A model generated the notes under the pieces. That model saw only the letters and a program-made list of their open reading frames with translations, made no database searches and was not told the DNA's origin. Made by a program: the position numbers and the translations under genes. Shown here piece by piece: positions 36,534 to 48,159 of a stretch of 64,000 bases of DNA. This stretch comes from Anagrus nilaparvatae (lineage: Eukaryota; Arthropoda; Insecta; Hymenoptera; Mymaridae), in contig JAKSXM010000147.1 in the NCBI GenBank assembly GCA_022575985.1, positions 23,098,001 to 23,162,000 of the forward strand. The letters run 5' to 3'. Position 1 is the stretch's first letter. The number at the start of each line of letters is the position of its first letter.

Positions 36534-36601
36534 CTTTCCTTCAGAACATTGGCATCTTTTGCTATTGAGAGAGGCATTATGTTTTGGAATATTGACGTAT
36601 T
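36534..36601 (-). CDS. Candidate upstream exon (68 bp), coding status uncertain
   Basis: A 68-base island on the strand of the Ig gene with a good acceptor (TTTCTTTGTAG, A/T-rich tract and a branch-point-like TTAAAA before it) and a good donor (AAG|GTAAGA). Its G+C is visibly higher than the flanks. Two frames are open. One gives YVNIPKHNASL followed by NSKRCQCSEGK, leaving in phase 0. The other contains ATG then PLSIAKDANVLKE and leaves in phase 2. Neither fits the phase-1 entry of exon 22627-22999, so an intermediate exon, a 5' UTR role, or a different gene is needed. The phase-2 frame would in principle fit exon 20247-20482. I recognise no protein. It could be a chance pair of splice sites. 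Confidence 0.35.
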
Positions 36602-37239
36602 CTACAAAGAAAATTTTAACATTCTATATATTATTTCCTAAACTTAAAAGGTGACGTTATATATAGAAGCTATATAAAATTCTACACAATCTTTAACGTT
36701 TACTTAAGTCAATCATATTACTAGTTTATACATTTAAGCTTTTAAAGCTTGAAAGCTTGATAAATGATGATATAAATTTTTTTTTCTTTTTTATCATAAA
36801 AGAAAATTATGTACATTAAAGTAATTAGTTCTTTCATTATTCATTATTTTATGAAAATTTCATAATATTAATAATAACCTTTTTTTTTGTTAAATTTTAT
36901 TTTATTTTATTTTTTTTATAAAGTTTATTTTAAACTATTTATTATTTAGATATAAAAATAAAAATTCATTAATGTCAATATTTTTAAAATTAAATTACAC
37001 TTTTTTTTAGTAAAAAATCAATATTACATGAAATATTAAATAGATAAAGGAATATTTTGATAGGATATTATATGTCAATAATGTAAGATTATTATTTTAG
37101 TAAAAAAAAGAAAGCTTTTTTTTTCATAATTTATTATGTCAATTTTTTAAAAGTATTATTTTTTAATTTTTTATGTGATTGAATTGTAATATTAACTTGG
37201 TAATCGATTTTTTTTATAATGTAAATATCGTCTATTTAA
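36602..37239. other. A+T-rich stretch beside the candidate exon, nothing recognised
   Basis: Contains the presumed polypyrimidine/branch region of the candidate exon, then low-complexity A+T DNA up to the TTAA element. Confidence 0.4.
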
Positions 37240-37974
37240 GGGTACCTTCTTTGAGTTTTGAAATTGAAAATCGATTTTTTTTTTTTAATTGATTTGTGTT
37301 CAAAAAGTATTCAAGGATATGGAAATAAAATTGCAAATGAATCCCGCAAATAATAAAGAAATGACAGCGCCTAAAAGTTAAATTATTACTATGAAAGAAT
37401 ACAAGATCCGAAACTTTAAACGCGTTTTTCTCAAAACGAACTCTTTGAAAACGGCCCACACGATAACAAAAAAACTATTGGTCCGATTTCAATTTTTTTT
37501 TTTTTTAATCGATTTATTATAAATTCTACAGATACTCCTCTAGGATAAACCAGATTGGAAGATTATTTTGGTCTGTAGGCTCCGTTTTGAGGCTAAAAAT
37601 ACGGTCAAATTTCGACTTTTTTCTATTTACCTTCATAAATTTTTTAATTTTCAATATTTTTCATATAATTTTCATATCCTAGAGGAGTACCACCAAAAAC
37701 TCATGTACTTTATGGTGTTTTTTTTATTTTTATTTCAGACGATCCTAAACCGATTTATGATGTGGGCCGATTTGCAACTTTTTTTTTAGACACTAACTTC
37801 AGCGCCATCTCATCATATGTAAAAAAAGAGAAAATAAAAAAAAAATTTTTTTTTGTGTTTATTATAAGTGTATAAAACAGCTGTAAAAAAATCTTTTTAT
37901 TATGCAATAAACTTTTTGAGAAAACTAATCAGAAAAAAAACGTTATTTTTACTAAAAACTCAAAGAAGGTACCC
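37240..37974. mobile_element. TTAA-flanked element with perfect 20-bp inverted ends
   Basis: Left terminus GGGTACCTTCTTTGAGTTTT and right terminus its exact inverse, flanked by TTAA at 37236-37239 and 37975-37978. Internal inverted words (TACTCCTCTAGGATA and TATCCTAGAGGAGTA) add secondary structure. 735 bp with no transposase. TTAA duplication indicates a piggyBac-type mechanism, by family knowledge. Two 73-75-codon frames inside look like chance. Confidence 0.82.
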
Positions 37975-37978
37975 TTAA

Positions 37979-39704
37979 TATTGTGTAAATTATTAATTTC
38001 AAGTTCATTTCAATTCATGCCCTGTTTTGAATTTAGGTCACCTTTTTTTAGCATTAACCTACAAATTCATACCTGAGTACCAAGTAATAATAAATGTTCC
38101 GATTTTGTTTAGATGAAGTTTTTATAAAACATTTTCTGAGCCATTTAAATTCTCCAGACTAAATCATATCTCCACTGCAGGTGAAGATTAAGAGTTGACC
38201 ATATCATAAAAATTTGTAATAAACGGGCTGAGAAAAGGAAGAGGGCCAAAATAGGAAGTATGCATGATTAAGACAAAGAGAGCAGCTGGTAAAATATTGT
38301 CAATTATCGATAAATTTAGTCCTTATTGCTCGATTCAGGCAAGAAACGTGGCACCTGAAAAGATTTACCCCAATACTTAATAGTATAAATTGTATTAAAA
38401 TAGTTGAGAGCATTTTTAAATGAAATGATATATGAAAAAAAAAATGGCTTAACCACAAAACTTGACAAAATGCCATTCAAAAAAAATTATATTTCATTTT
38501 TTTTTATTCAAACAAGAAGCAATTTTATTTATAACGGCACACACGTTGCGTTATTATTCGTATGTATGATTTATTGCGTAAGAATTTGACATTCACTTGG
38601 TTATATATAGTATATCCAATAATATATAGAGTATTGGAAATATACATATATATATATTTTTTCACAGATTTATATTATATATAATAATAACGAGACATGC
38701 ACGTGTTGTGAACCATGCTATCAAATGAAAATGAAATGAATGACATAGAGGAAACCAATGCTATACGATTTTCTGTTAGAAGATATTTAGTGTTTTCCAA
38801 TAGTACTGAATTTCACGTTTGTCTATGTTTATGAACATTCGTTTATTTTTCTCTTTTTTCTTTTAAATATTTCATATATGTCAGTGCACTGAGCTGGCCA
38901 TTATAAACTCAAAAGAAATATTTTTTTTTATTTTACTTTTTTTTCCTTTGTTTTTTATATTCTTATTCATAAGTTAGAAAATTGTATTTTGAATAAAAAG
39001 AATTTTTTTTTATTATGAAATATAATTTTATTAAAGTTATAAAATTATTTATGCTGACACAATAAAAAAGAGATTTTCTTTATTTAAAAACTGTTTTCAT
39101 TTTAATTAAAAAAAAAAATTAAAGTCATGCTCATTTAATTTAACTCGAATGGTATATTAATTATGTAAAGCTTGTGCACCATGTTGACATTGAATTAGTG
39201 TTTAATGATCCTGATAAAAAACAAAAAAAAAAGAACAGAAAAGAAATTTAATATACTTTAGTCAAGAAAAGTATAATACAAATTGAAAGTTTTAACTTAG
39301 TGACTTATTATGTTTACGGATAAGGAAAATTTTAACAAGCTATAAATTGTTTCTTTTATGTAATCTATTTTTTTTTTTTACTTTTTTTTTTTATCGATAA
39401 ATGATGCAATATTTTGTAAAGAGTTTCTGATTACTCGTTTAAATTTATATTTGATTTATGATGAAATTCAAAAATTAAATTTATTTTTACTAAAATATTA
39501 AGATTGATTATTGAATTAAGATTTTTACTGAAATAAATTTAAGTGCAAGTGAAGGATCTGACGAAATTTTAAATATTTTTATTAAAATCTACCATAATCA
39601 GCCTTCAAATGTTTGCTAGATGCGTATAATTACGTTTGGGCAAAGTAAATTTTTCTAGGATTTAAGTCAAAAAGCAATTTTAAAATGTTCCAATCTTTAA
39701 AGCT
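37979..39704. other. Upstream intron, no feature recognised
   Basis: A less A/T-biased segment at 38030-38360 (CTCCACTGCAGGTGAAGATT) may be an old repeat. No exon or RNA gene found. Confidence 0.4.
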
Positions 39705-40020
39705 GAAAAGAAAAGAAAAACATCGAAAACTTCAGACTGATTGCTCTAACTTGTAAACTTTACAAAATATTTAAAAACATTGTTGATAGAAAACTGCTCA
39801 TAGAAACAAATAATTTCATCTAAAAAAAAATGATTTTAGAAACTGGGATACAACTATGTAAAGATTCTGCTTAACATCGATACCACCATAACTGATTTTC
39901 TCAATAATAATATGAATCTAATGATGATTTGAATGGATATCGAAAAGAGTTATTAACTGAGGTACAGAATATGTGTCAAAGGTTCTGAATAAACAAGAGT
40001 TAAATGGGAACACGTTTTAT
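39705..40020 (+). pseudogene. Reverse transcriptase N-terminal fragment of a non-LTR element
   Basis: Translation reads IENFRLIALTCKLYKIFKN, then IVDRKLLIETNNF before a stop. After a frame shift comes KLGYNYVKILLNIDTTITDF. This matches the start of the RT domain in jockey/CR1-type elements (FRPIALTS...KIFE.IV..RL followed by FR.GYS). At least one frameshift and several stops show it is dead. Confidence 0.68.
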
Positions 40021-43000
40021 TTTATCAAGAAATTTCTTTCGAAATCGAATAATCAAAGTTACACTGATAAAAAAAATTTAGTAAATTAAAGTAATTACCA
40101 CTATCTGGGAAATCGAATAATTTAAGAAATACCAAAAAACTGTAACAATGGTTATTGTTTCCGTAACATCGATCTTTAAAATTAACTTTTTCAAAAACCT
40201 CAAACCAGTCACTTTCATGTGAATTAGATATCTTATATAATATTGTATAGAAAAAACGCAAAAAACGAGCCGATAAATGTCCATAAATGGAATTAGAAGA
40301 AATGTTTCGTAGTCTGGACCTAAATATTCCTATTCGGCGACCTCAAAAACATATTTCCTAACATTTTATGTACAATTAGAAACGTTTTTTATGAAATGCG
40401 TCAAACAAACGTTCAAAATTGACCAAAAAGTACTGTTTTCTGGTATTAGGGCTAAATTCTGGGGGACCTAAGAATTTGAAATCAGGGTATCGAAAAATTT
40501 ATCTATTACATATTAGTAGCCTTGCACAAAAATTATAAAAAAAGTGCATTTACGGCTAACGTATACGCTTATTAAATTTTTCAAATATCTTGTTAAGTTC
40601 TTTTATACTATAAAAAATTGTTTAAATAATGAAAATATTTCTAAACGGGGTATAAAATATTTTCTGCTTTTTTTATTATCATATTTTATCCACGAAAATT
40701 TGCATCTTAATCGTGCTGTCGTCGTATTGTGGTACACATAATGTCGTTGTCGGATCGTTACTTGTTTGCGGTCAGAGTATACCATCTCTCTCTCTCTCTC
40801 TCTCTTTCTCTCTATATTTATTTAAATATGCATTGCATCCTATACATATATTGGCGCCTGTCTTTAAATAGTTTTTTTTTTCTTTATATCTCTAAAAACG
40901 CTTATTTTTTTTTTGCATTGAAATTTTTTTCCATTTTACATAATAATTAGAAATTTTAATAGCTTTGAAAAAAAAATTCTAATTTAATTTATAATTTTTT
41001 CGATGAAAGTAAAAAAAGAATTAATGCATATATATATGTACTTTCAATTAACTTCAATTTTCAAATAAATTTTACAGAAAAAAAAATTTATACCAATATT
41101 TAAAAATTTTGTGCTTATTGATTTTATTACGTAAAAGTTTATGCATTTATGGTTTAGCTTTTTTTTTTTTGTAGCTTTATTTAATTTTCCAATATCCGTG
41201 TATAATATTTATATTTTATATTTTTTACATCCAGGTTTTATAATATTTTTTTTAAATTTAATTTACTTATATTAATAAATATTTTTTTTTATTTACATCA
41301 GCAATAAAATATTTTTTTTTTTATAGAATATTTTATGTTTCTTTGAATATTTTGATATTTTAAATAATTTTAAATGCGTTATAAAAAAAAAATTGTAAAC
41401 TTGAATTACTGAGTATTTTGAATAATTATATTATCAAGATAATATACTTTTATGCAGAGTTTTAGCACTTACGGAAAACAGTTATAAATTAAAAATTTTT
41501 ATGTAAATATTTTATGGATATAATCAAATTTTGTAGCAGAGATTAAGAAGAATCTTTATTGTGGCATCTTCTCTTCCAGATATTTGACTTAACAATTTTA
41601 TGTAACCTGATAGGTATAGCGAATAGCTTATTAGTTTGAAAAGAGAACCCAAATATTCTTTTTGAAAGTACCATTCTTTGTATACACTTCTGATTTCCGG
41701 GATTTTTAAAAGTATATCTCAAAAACTGCTAAAATTATAAAGAAAAAAGTTTTTAAAATTTTTGATACTCGAAACTTTTATACAATTTTTTTATTTTTAG
41801 TTTTAAATTTTTCTCTCAAAAACGAGGATTTAATTATTGACTATATAAAAAAGATTCTCAGCGACAAAAAGGATAATTTCAGAATGAACTCGTATACCCA
41901 AAGTAAATAAATATGTTAAATAAAAAAAACGATTATTTTATTTAATCAGGCAAAAAAGAAAAAAATATTCTGGTTTTTCATATTATTTAATATAAACATT
42001 AACTATTATAATTATCATTATTATAAATGAGAGGTAAGTTTTTTGTCAAGAAATAAGCATGGGAAAAAGAAAATAAAAGATTTTCATATTTTATATTTCA
42101 CCTACTACTACTACTTTGTAATTAATTTATTTAGTGCAGAAAGACAAATAAAAAAAAAAAATTCATTTTATCTCATACAATTTTTTTCTTTTAAAAATAA
42201 ACTTCCTGTTTTTTTAATTATAATATTTTTTCTTAATTAAAGAAACACACATACATATTTTTTTTTCTTCAATAAATAATAAATTTAATTATAATTAAAA
42301 ATAAAAATATTTTTAAATTTCATTTGAACGAAAAATATAAATTAAATTAAAAGCTTGCAATTTTCATTGAAGAGTTTTTTTTTTATATATAAAAAAAAAA
42401 AAATTAAACTGCTGATGTCAGACCACACCAGTATTTTATACATTTTTTTTTTTCTATACTTTTTATTGAAGTTTTTTTACTTGATCAATGCTCACTCTTT
42501 TTTCTATTTATGTATTTATTTATAATATATATTTTTTAATTAAAAAAATAATTTTTTTTTTTGCTTTTTAATTATGTTAAAAAGTATTTTATTAATATCA
42601 GCTCAAGTGTTAATAATTTAAGTTCAATATTATATTTAGATTCGTTTTAATTTTATTAAAAATTAATTTTAAATGGACAAATAGCTTTTGAATAACTTAC
42701 TAAAAAAAATATTATCGACATTTTAGTTCCTAAGTATGTCAAGGTTATTTTAGTAGATAATGCTCATATAAATAATTTTTACTTAAATATTTAATGATAT
42801 TTAGTCTAGTAAAAATTTAATCTTATTATGAATATCATTTATATATTTAGATTGAGAATAATAGTAAGAGATTGCTAGCAAAAAGTAGCGTCGAAAATAT
42901 TTGAAATCTCTGTAGCTATCACTTGGTCACCGCCTATATACTAAAACTTGGTAATGGATTTTTTTAGGAAGTAGAAAAGAAACTAACAGAAAACAAACAC

Positions 43001-43296
43001 ACTAGACAGTGGTCTCCTGATATTTACTATTTTAAATATTTTTAATGAATACTTTAGTCACAACTTTCTCTATTGTACAGGTGATCTCTTACAACTAATA
43101 TCCGATTTAGGTCATTTTATTGACACTCTAGTGCAACATTTATTGTAATTTGTCCAGTATTATTTTTTTACTAATCATCTCTGATCACTGATCACGTATG
43201 AAATTTTTTAAAATTTAAGTACAAAAATTACACTCATTGATGATTCATTTATCTTAAGTAGTATAACTCAATATTTTGTGAAACGTAAATATATTA
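40021..43296. other. A+T-rich stretch; one CT microsatellite
   Basis: (CT)n lies at 40784-40813. Short frames at 40.0-40.95 kb overlap on both strands and look like chance. 41.0-42.6 kb is extreme low-complexity T and A runs. Confidence 0.4.
40784..40813. repeat. (CT)n microsatellite with one interruption
   Basis: CATCTCTCTCTCTCTCTCTC continues to TTTCTCTCTAT. Confidence 0.85.
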
Positions 43297-43521
43297 GTCA
43301 AGGCGCCTGAGCACGAGAATGGATCCACCTCAGTGAAAAGTATGTATTTTTTTTTTAGTTTAAAAAGTATGTATTTTTATTACTCAAAACTGACCATCCA
43401 AAAATGGATGAAACCTTCAAAATCGGTTTCGGTGACCAAAAATACATAAGTTTCACTGAGTTGGATACATTTTCGTGCTGATAAAATTTTTGGATATATT
43501 TAACATTGCTGGTGCCTTGAC
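43297..43521. mobile_element. Short MITE with GTCAAGGCGCC ends and TA flanks
   Basis: Left GTCAAGGCGCC and right GGTGCCTTGAC are inverted, flanked by TA on both sides. The arms also share GAGCACGAGAATGGATCCA / TGGATACATTTTCGTGCTGA and CTCAGTGAAA / TTTCACTGAG. 225 bp, non-coding. Confidence 0.7.
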
Positions 43522-43744
43522 TATACAGTTTTCACAATTTTAAAAAAACCAATAAAAATAATTTTAACAGAAAATAATTTATTTTTTATTATTATTTATT
43601 GAAAACCAGTAATACAAATATACAATATAGTATCATGAAGGGATTGAAAAATCAATCCGTATGCATGTGCTGGTTTTAATTTAATAAATATATTTACATA
43701 AATAAAATTTTCAATTACTTACACTGTAAAAAGTAACTTTGTTA

Positions 43745-45416
43745 TCCCGCGTAGAAATAAAAAAGATCTTGATAAGATCTTTTAAAGATCTTGAAGTTTG
43801 TCGTTATTTTGTCTTAAATTCGTCTTGAAAATGTCTTGGAAATGAAACAAATCAAGACGTTCATCTTTAAGACTAAATATCTTAATTTATCTTAACTTTG
43901 TCTTAAATTTTTTTTTTGCAAGATTTGAAAAAATTTTATTTTATGATCAAGCGGACTAAGATTTGTAGGTTAAAATATCATTTTTTTCAATTTTTGATCT
44001 TTGATTTTTATTTAAACTTTATCAAAAGAAATTAGGAAAAGAAAATTAGGAAGAAAAAAAAGTTTGAAGATAAGCTGAGACATTTTGAAAAATTTTTTTA
44101 ATTAAAGATCCGCTGCTCCCTGCAAGTTGATCTCCTAGAAAAAAAGAACTGAAAGGAAAAAAAATCATACATATTTTTCTGCTAGTTTTTCTGTTGTTTG
44201 TCACACTAAAAAAATATCGAAAATTACTAAATGAGCTGAGGTATTCTTTAGAATATCTTTCAAATTAATTTTTAACTATCAATATAACTTTTTTCTTCTT
44301 ATTTTTTTCACCTTTTCAAAAATAATTTTTTTAATTCTTCAAATATTTTTGAGTCTATATTTAACACACTTTTGCAACGTCAAAACTTTCCAGAACAAGG
44401 GATTTTAAAAAAAGTTCAACATTAAAACTTTAAATAAATAGGATTTTCAAAAAATAAATACTTGATAAAATAAAAACGAAATTTTTTATAAAAATAATTA
44501 AATTAATTTTTTGTTAAAAAAATTAAAAGAAATTTTAAATAAATTGACATTTGATGGCGTATCTAAATTATATTTAATGCTTATTCAATTTTTTGTTTAT
44601 TAGTGTCACACATAGCAACGAATTTGAATTAAAAAAAATATTTTTATTTCAGGTTATACTATGTGATTAACAAATAAATAAAAAAATTTAGTCCATCTCA
44701 ACTCGATGTGAAACTTAAATGTCCTATAAAATTTTAAATAAAAATGTTTCAAAATAATAAAAATTTTTGATTTCAAGACCAATTTTTATAAAAAATAATG
44801 CAATGATGCACTTTTCCAAAATTTATTATGAATTCGAATCATTTTATTCATTGAAAGAATATTTTTAAAGAAAAAGAAGGAAAATATCGATGGCTGAAAA
44901 TTAATTTGGAAGGACTTTTAAAGAATGCCTTATTTTCGGCTAATTTCGAGATTTTTGTAATGTGAAAAATAGCAGAAAATATGAATGAATGCATTATTTT
45001 TTCATTTCACTCCCCTTTTTTAGGATATTGAGTTACAGCGGAGCAGCGGATCTTTAATTAAAAAAATTTTTCAAAATGTCTCAGCTTATGCTAAAACTTT
45101 TTTTTCTTCCTAATTTTCTTTTCCTAATTTCTTTTGATAAAGTTAAAATAAAAATCAAAAATCAAAAATTGAAAAAAATGATATTTTAACCTTTAAATCT
45201 TAGTCCGCTTGATGATTAAATAAAATTTTTTCAAATCTTGCAAAAAAAAAAAATTTAAGACAAAGTTAAGATAAATTAAGATATTTAGTCTTAAAGATGA
45301 ATGTCTTGATTTGTTTCATTTCCAAGACATTTTCAAGACAAATTTAAGACAAAATAACGACAAACTTCAAGATCTTTAAAAGATCTTATCAAGATCTTTT
45401 TTATTTCTACGCGGGA
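43745..45416. mobile_element. Foldback transposon of about 1.67 kb, arms about 390 bp each
   Basis: Ends TCCCGCGTAGAAATAAAAAA and its inverse, flanked by TA duplications at 43743-43744 and 45417-45418. Arms remain closely matched (GATCTTGATAAGATC, GACTAAATATCTTAATTTAT, AGCTGAGACATTTTGAAAAA, AGATCCGCTGCTCC), and similarity continues into the centre (GAGGTATTCTTTAGAATATC against AAAGAATGCCTTATTTTCGG). The whole is one long hairpin with no transposase frame. TA target suggests Tc1/mariner or related activity. Confidence 0.82.
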
Positions 45417-45612
45417 TATTAACAATAAAATTATAATATTTTCGAAAATTTAGTAAATTGTCGAAAAAATTTGTAAATATTCGAAAAAAATCGTAAATTT
45501 ACTAAATCTAGTACATTATCGAAAAATTCGAGAATTCTCGATTTTTTTTTGTGAATTCATAAGAAAAATTGATAATTTACAATTTTTTTTCGAAATTTTA
45601 CAAAAAATAGTT

Positions 45613-45781
45613 TTATGAAAATTGAATTTGGAACGTCCAGATAATTTAAATTTCTGTTGAGTTTAAAACGACCTTGCTAGACAAATTATAAGGAAAAATT
45701 CAAAAAACTTTGATTTTTACTCTTGTCAATATTTCATTCTCAATCTGAGAACCTCTTCAGGACCTTTAAAAAAAAAAAAAA
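45613..45781 (+). mobile_element. Small poly-A retroposed insertion
   Basis: About 170 bases ending in a 20-base poly-A, flanked by the direct repeat AAAAAATAGTT (45602-45612 and 45782-45792), and interrupting the palindromic interior of the surrounding MITE. Poly-A plus target duplication is the signature of LINE-mediated retroposition: a SINE or a fragment of a cellular transcript. Internal words GGAACGTCCAG and CTGAGAACCTCTTCAGGACC are of normal complexity. The source is unknown. Confidence 0.62.
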
Positions 45782-46106
45782 AAAAAATAGTTGTAAATTT
45801 AAAAATTTTTTCGTAAAATCACAAAAAAAAATCGAGAATTCTCGAATTTTTCGATAATATACTAAATTTAGTAAATTTACGATTTTTATCGAATATTTAC
45901 AAAATTTTTTGAAAATTCACTAATTATTAGAAAAAATTCTATTTCTTTTGGAAATCTTAGAAAGTTACTTATTACAGTGTAGTAATTATTATATAAAATT
46001 TATTTAAATAAAGAGTGGGATATATTATTTTTACAAATGTTAAAAATTTAAAAATTAATAGGAGCATTATTGAATTTTTTTACTTTTGATAGTTTTTTTT
46101 TTACTA

Positions 46107-46415
46107 CACTGAAAAAAAATCCGCTTGCGACTAGCGGAATTCCGCTTGCGGCAAGCGGAATTTTTTTTTCTTTGCAAACAATTGCAAATGACTTGAAACG
46201 TAAAGAAAATTTAAAAAAAACATTTTTTCTTTTCTTTTTCCAAAATTTTCTCAAATCTCGTCATACCGATATACGCATATCCCAAGTAAGCGGGAAAAAC
46301 TTTTTTTTTTAATTTTCTTTACGTTTCAAGTCATTTGCAATCGTTTGACGAGAAAAAAAATTCCGCTAGCTACAAGCGGAATTCCGCTTGCCGCAAGCGG
46401 ATTTTTTTTTCAGTG
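46107..46415. mobile_element. CCGCTTGCGG-family palindromic MITE, copy 1
   Basis: Starts CACTGAAAAAAAATCCGC and ends GCGGATTTTTTTTTCAGTG, with TA on both sides. Each arm itself contains short hairpins of CCGCTTGCGGCAAGCGG. The next arm word GCAAATGACTTGAAACG is also inverted. The central sequence CATACCGATATACGCATATC occurs in copy 2 in the opposite orientation. 309 bp, non-coding; open frames here are shadows of the palindrome. Confidence 0.82.
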
Positions 46416-46609
46416 TACTTGTTAAGGTTTTAGATAACTAGGAAACAACTAGGAAGCACTTTTAAAGTATTTGATAGCTACTAATTTGTGGTTTTTAAAA
46501 CCTATGAATTTTTGTACTTTAAAGTGTAAATTCTTGTTTCTTGTAATGCTTGTACTGATTATGTATTCAGACTTGAGTTTATTTAATTGAATTAGAGTAG
46601 AATTAAGTA

Positions 46610-46871
46610 CACTGAAAAAAATTCGCTTGCGGCAAGCAGATATTTTTTTTATCAAACGATTGCAAATGACTTGAAACGTAAAGAAAATTAAAAAAAATTT
46701 TTTTCCTGCTTACTTGGGATATGCGTATATCGGTATGATGAGATTTGAGAAAATTTTGGAAAAAGAAAAGAAAAAATGTTTTTTTAAAATTTTCTTTACT
46801 TTTCAAGTCATTTACAATCGTTTGATGAAAAAAAAAATTCCGCTAGCTACAAGCGGAATTTTTTTTCAGTG
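46610..46871. mobile_element. CCGCTTGCGG-family palindromic MITE, copy 2
   Basis: CACTGAAAAAAATTCGC to GCGGAATTTTTTTTCAGTG, TA on both sides, 262 bp. It shares arms and core with copy 1 only 195 bases away but has its core inverted and one arm shortened. Confidence 0.8.
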
Positions 46872-46873
46872 TA

Positions 46874-47650
46874 TAAATGCTTGCTTAAAATTAATTACAC
46901 TGTTTTGGTCTACACCGATAATCTTTAATAATCGGTTTTGAATGTTGAAAGGAGTAGAGGCATTTTTGTAAGCTCCACCCCAGGCCTCCAATACCAAAAA
47001 AGCTATATTTTGAAATAATGCATAAAATATTATCATCAAGATATTTTTGTTCACATAAAATGACATTTTTTTATGTACAAATAATAGATAATGAGTTTTT
47101 TTATAAAAGTTATGTGATGATTCCACTTAAGGTCAAAAATGACACCTAAATATTTTACTTGTTCTACTCCATTTATTTTAGTATTATCAATATAAATTTT
47201 AATGTTATTTGGGACACAACTAGTATACGATCCAAAAGCCATGAAAAACTGTCTTATTTATATTTAAAGGTAGCCATTTATAGATTTTTTCAAGATATTC
47301 AGGCATTTTTATTTTAGCAGTAATCCAATTTTTGTCACAACTTACAATTGCTGTATCTTCTGCATATGAGAAAATACAGTTATCAAGGAGAATGAAAAAA
47401 TGTCATTAATGTACAAAAAAAATAAGCAGTGGACCCAAAATCGTATCTTGAGGGACACTAATAGTTACATTTTTGAAATCACTAAAAATATTATTTAACT
47501 TTACCTTAGGTATCTATAGAGTTTAGATAGTAAAATATTATGATTAAATGTATTAAAAGCCTTTGCCAAGACTAGAAAAATTATAATTATGGGTAATTTA
47601 TTGTCTATATTGTTATAGATCAAATCACTGACTTTGGCAGGAGCTGTTTA
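46874..47650 (-). pseudogene. Reverse transcriptase pseudogene of a jockey/CR1-like element
   Basis: Reading on the minus strand in order: AKAFNTFNHNILLSKLY (motif A region), SVPQDTILGPLL (usually GVPQGSVLGPLLF), FSYAEDTAIV (catalytic block, normally YADD), NGVEQVKYLGVIFDLKWNHH (YLGV.FD..L.W..H), then YALFQNIAFLVLEAWGGAYK and NASTPFNIQNRLLKIIG (the C-terminal AWGGAY..L..LQ..QNR..K.I block). Stops and frame slips separate the blocks. Motif C has lost its first catalytic aspartate (Asp to Glu). It ends next to MITE copy 2, whose insertion may have cut it. Confidence 0.82.
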
Positions 47651-48159
47651 ATACCAATATTTTTTTAAAATCACATAATTATTTATGGTTTGCTAACTTT
47701 AGTATTTATTGGTATATTGTATTTATTTTTGCAGTAATATTTCATGAAACAATGCAGCTATTTTTTAATGTACTCTTGTGTGAATCGGAAGAAGAACTTG
47801 ATCGTCACAAAAAATACAACATTTTTCTTAGTTCTTATCACGAAGATGTAAAATTAGTTTTAAACAAATTATTACCAAGTTTGAAAAATGGTCCAAAAGG
47901 ATACTGAATTTGCTTTCACACTCGGGATTGGTTACCTGGGAAATGGATTCACAATAATGTTATATGTTCTGTTGAAGAGTCACGGGGAATTTTAATTTTT
48001 CTTTCTTAGTACTTTGTAAGAAGCACTTGCGGGTTATTGGAATTCAAATATGCTCATAATCATATATTAAAAGATAATAATTAAATATTATAACATTTTT
48101 AAATAAAATTAAAAAATAATCCTATACTTATTGTCAGTAATTACAAAAATATATGCAAT
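47651..48159. other. Upstream intron, nothing recognised
   Basis: Might include further decayed retrotransposon sequence upstream (minus sense) of the pseudogene, but no motif is readable. Confidence 0.35.

Larger units (their letters stand above)
43732..45979. mobile_element. CACTG-family MITE carrying two later insertions
   Basis: The left end CACTGTAAAAAGTAACTTT is cut after only 13-14 further bases by the foldback at 43745-45416. The MITE resumes at about 45419 with the usual TCGAAAAA palindromic interior and ends in AGAAAGTTACTTATTACAGTG. TA flanks lie at 43730 and 45980. The interior is interrupted again by the poly-A insertion at 45613-45781. Without insertions it would be about 400 bp, like the 60.2-kb copy. 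Confidence 0.8.

Noticed and set aside
40025..40950. Several overlapping frames of 60-78 codons
   Set aside because: Both strands open at once, no motif, composition follows base bias, one runs through the CT microsatellite.
46048..46941. Cluster of overlapping open frames on both strands
   Set aside because: They fall in two palindromic MITEs; the inverted arms produce mirrored frames (KENFKKTFFLFFFQNFLKS on both strands). Not genes.
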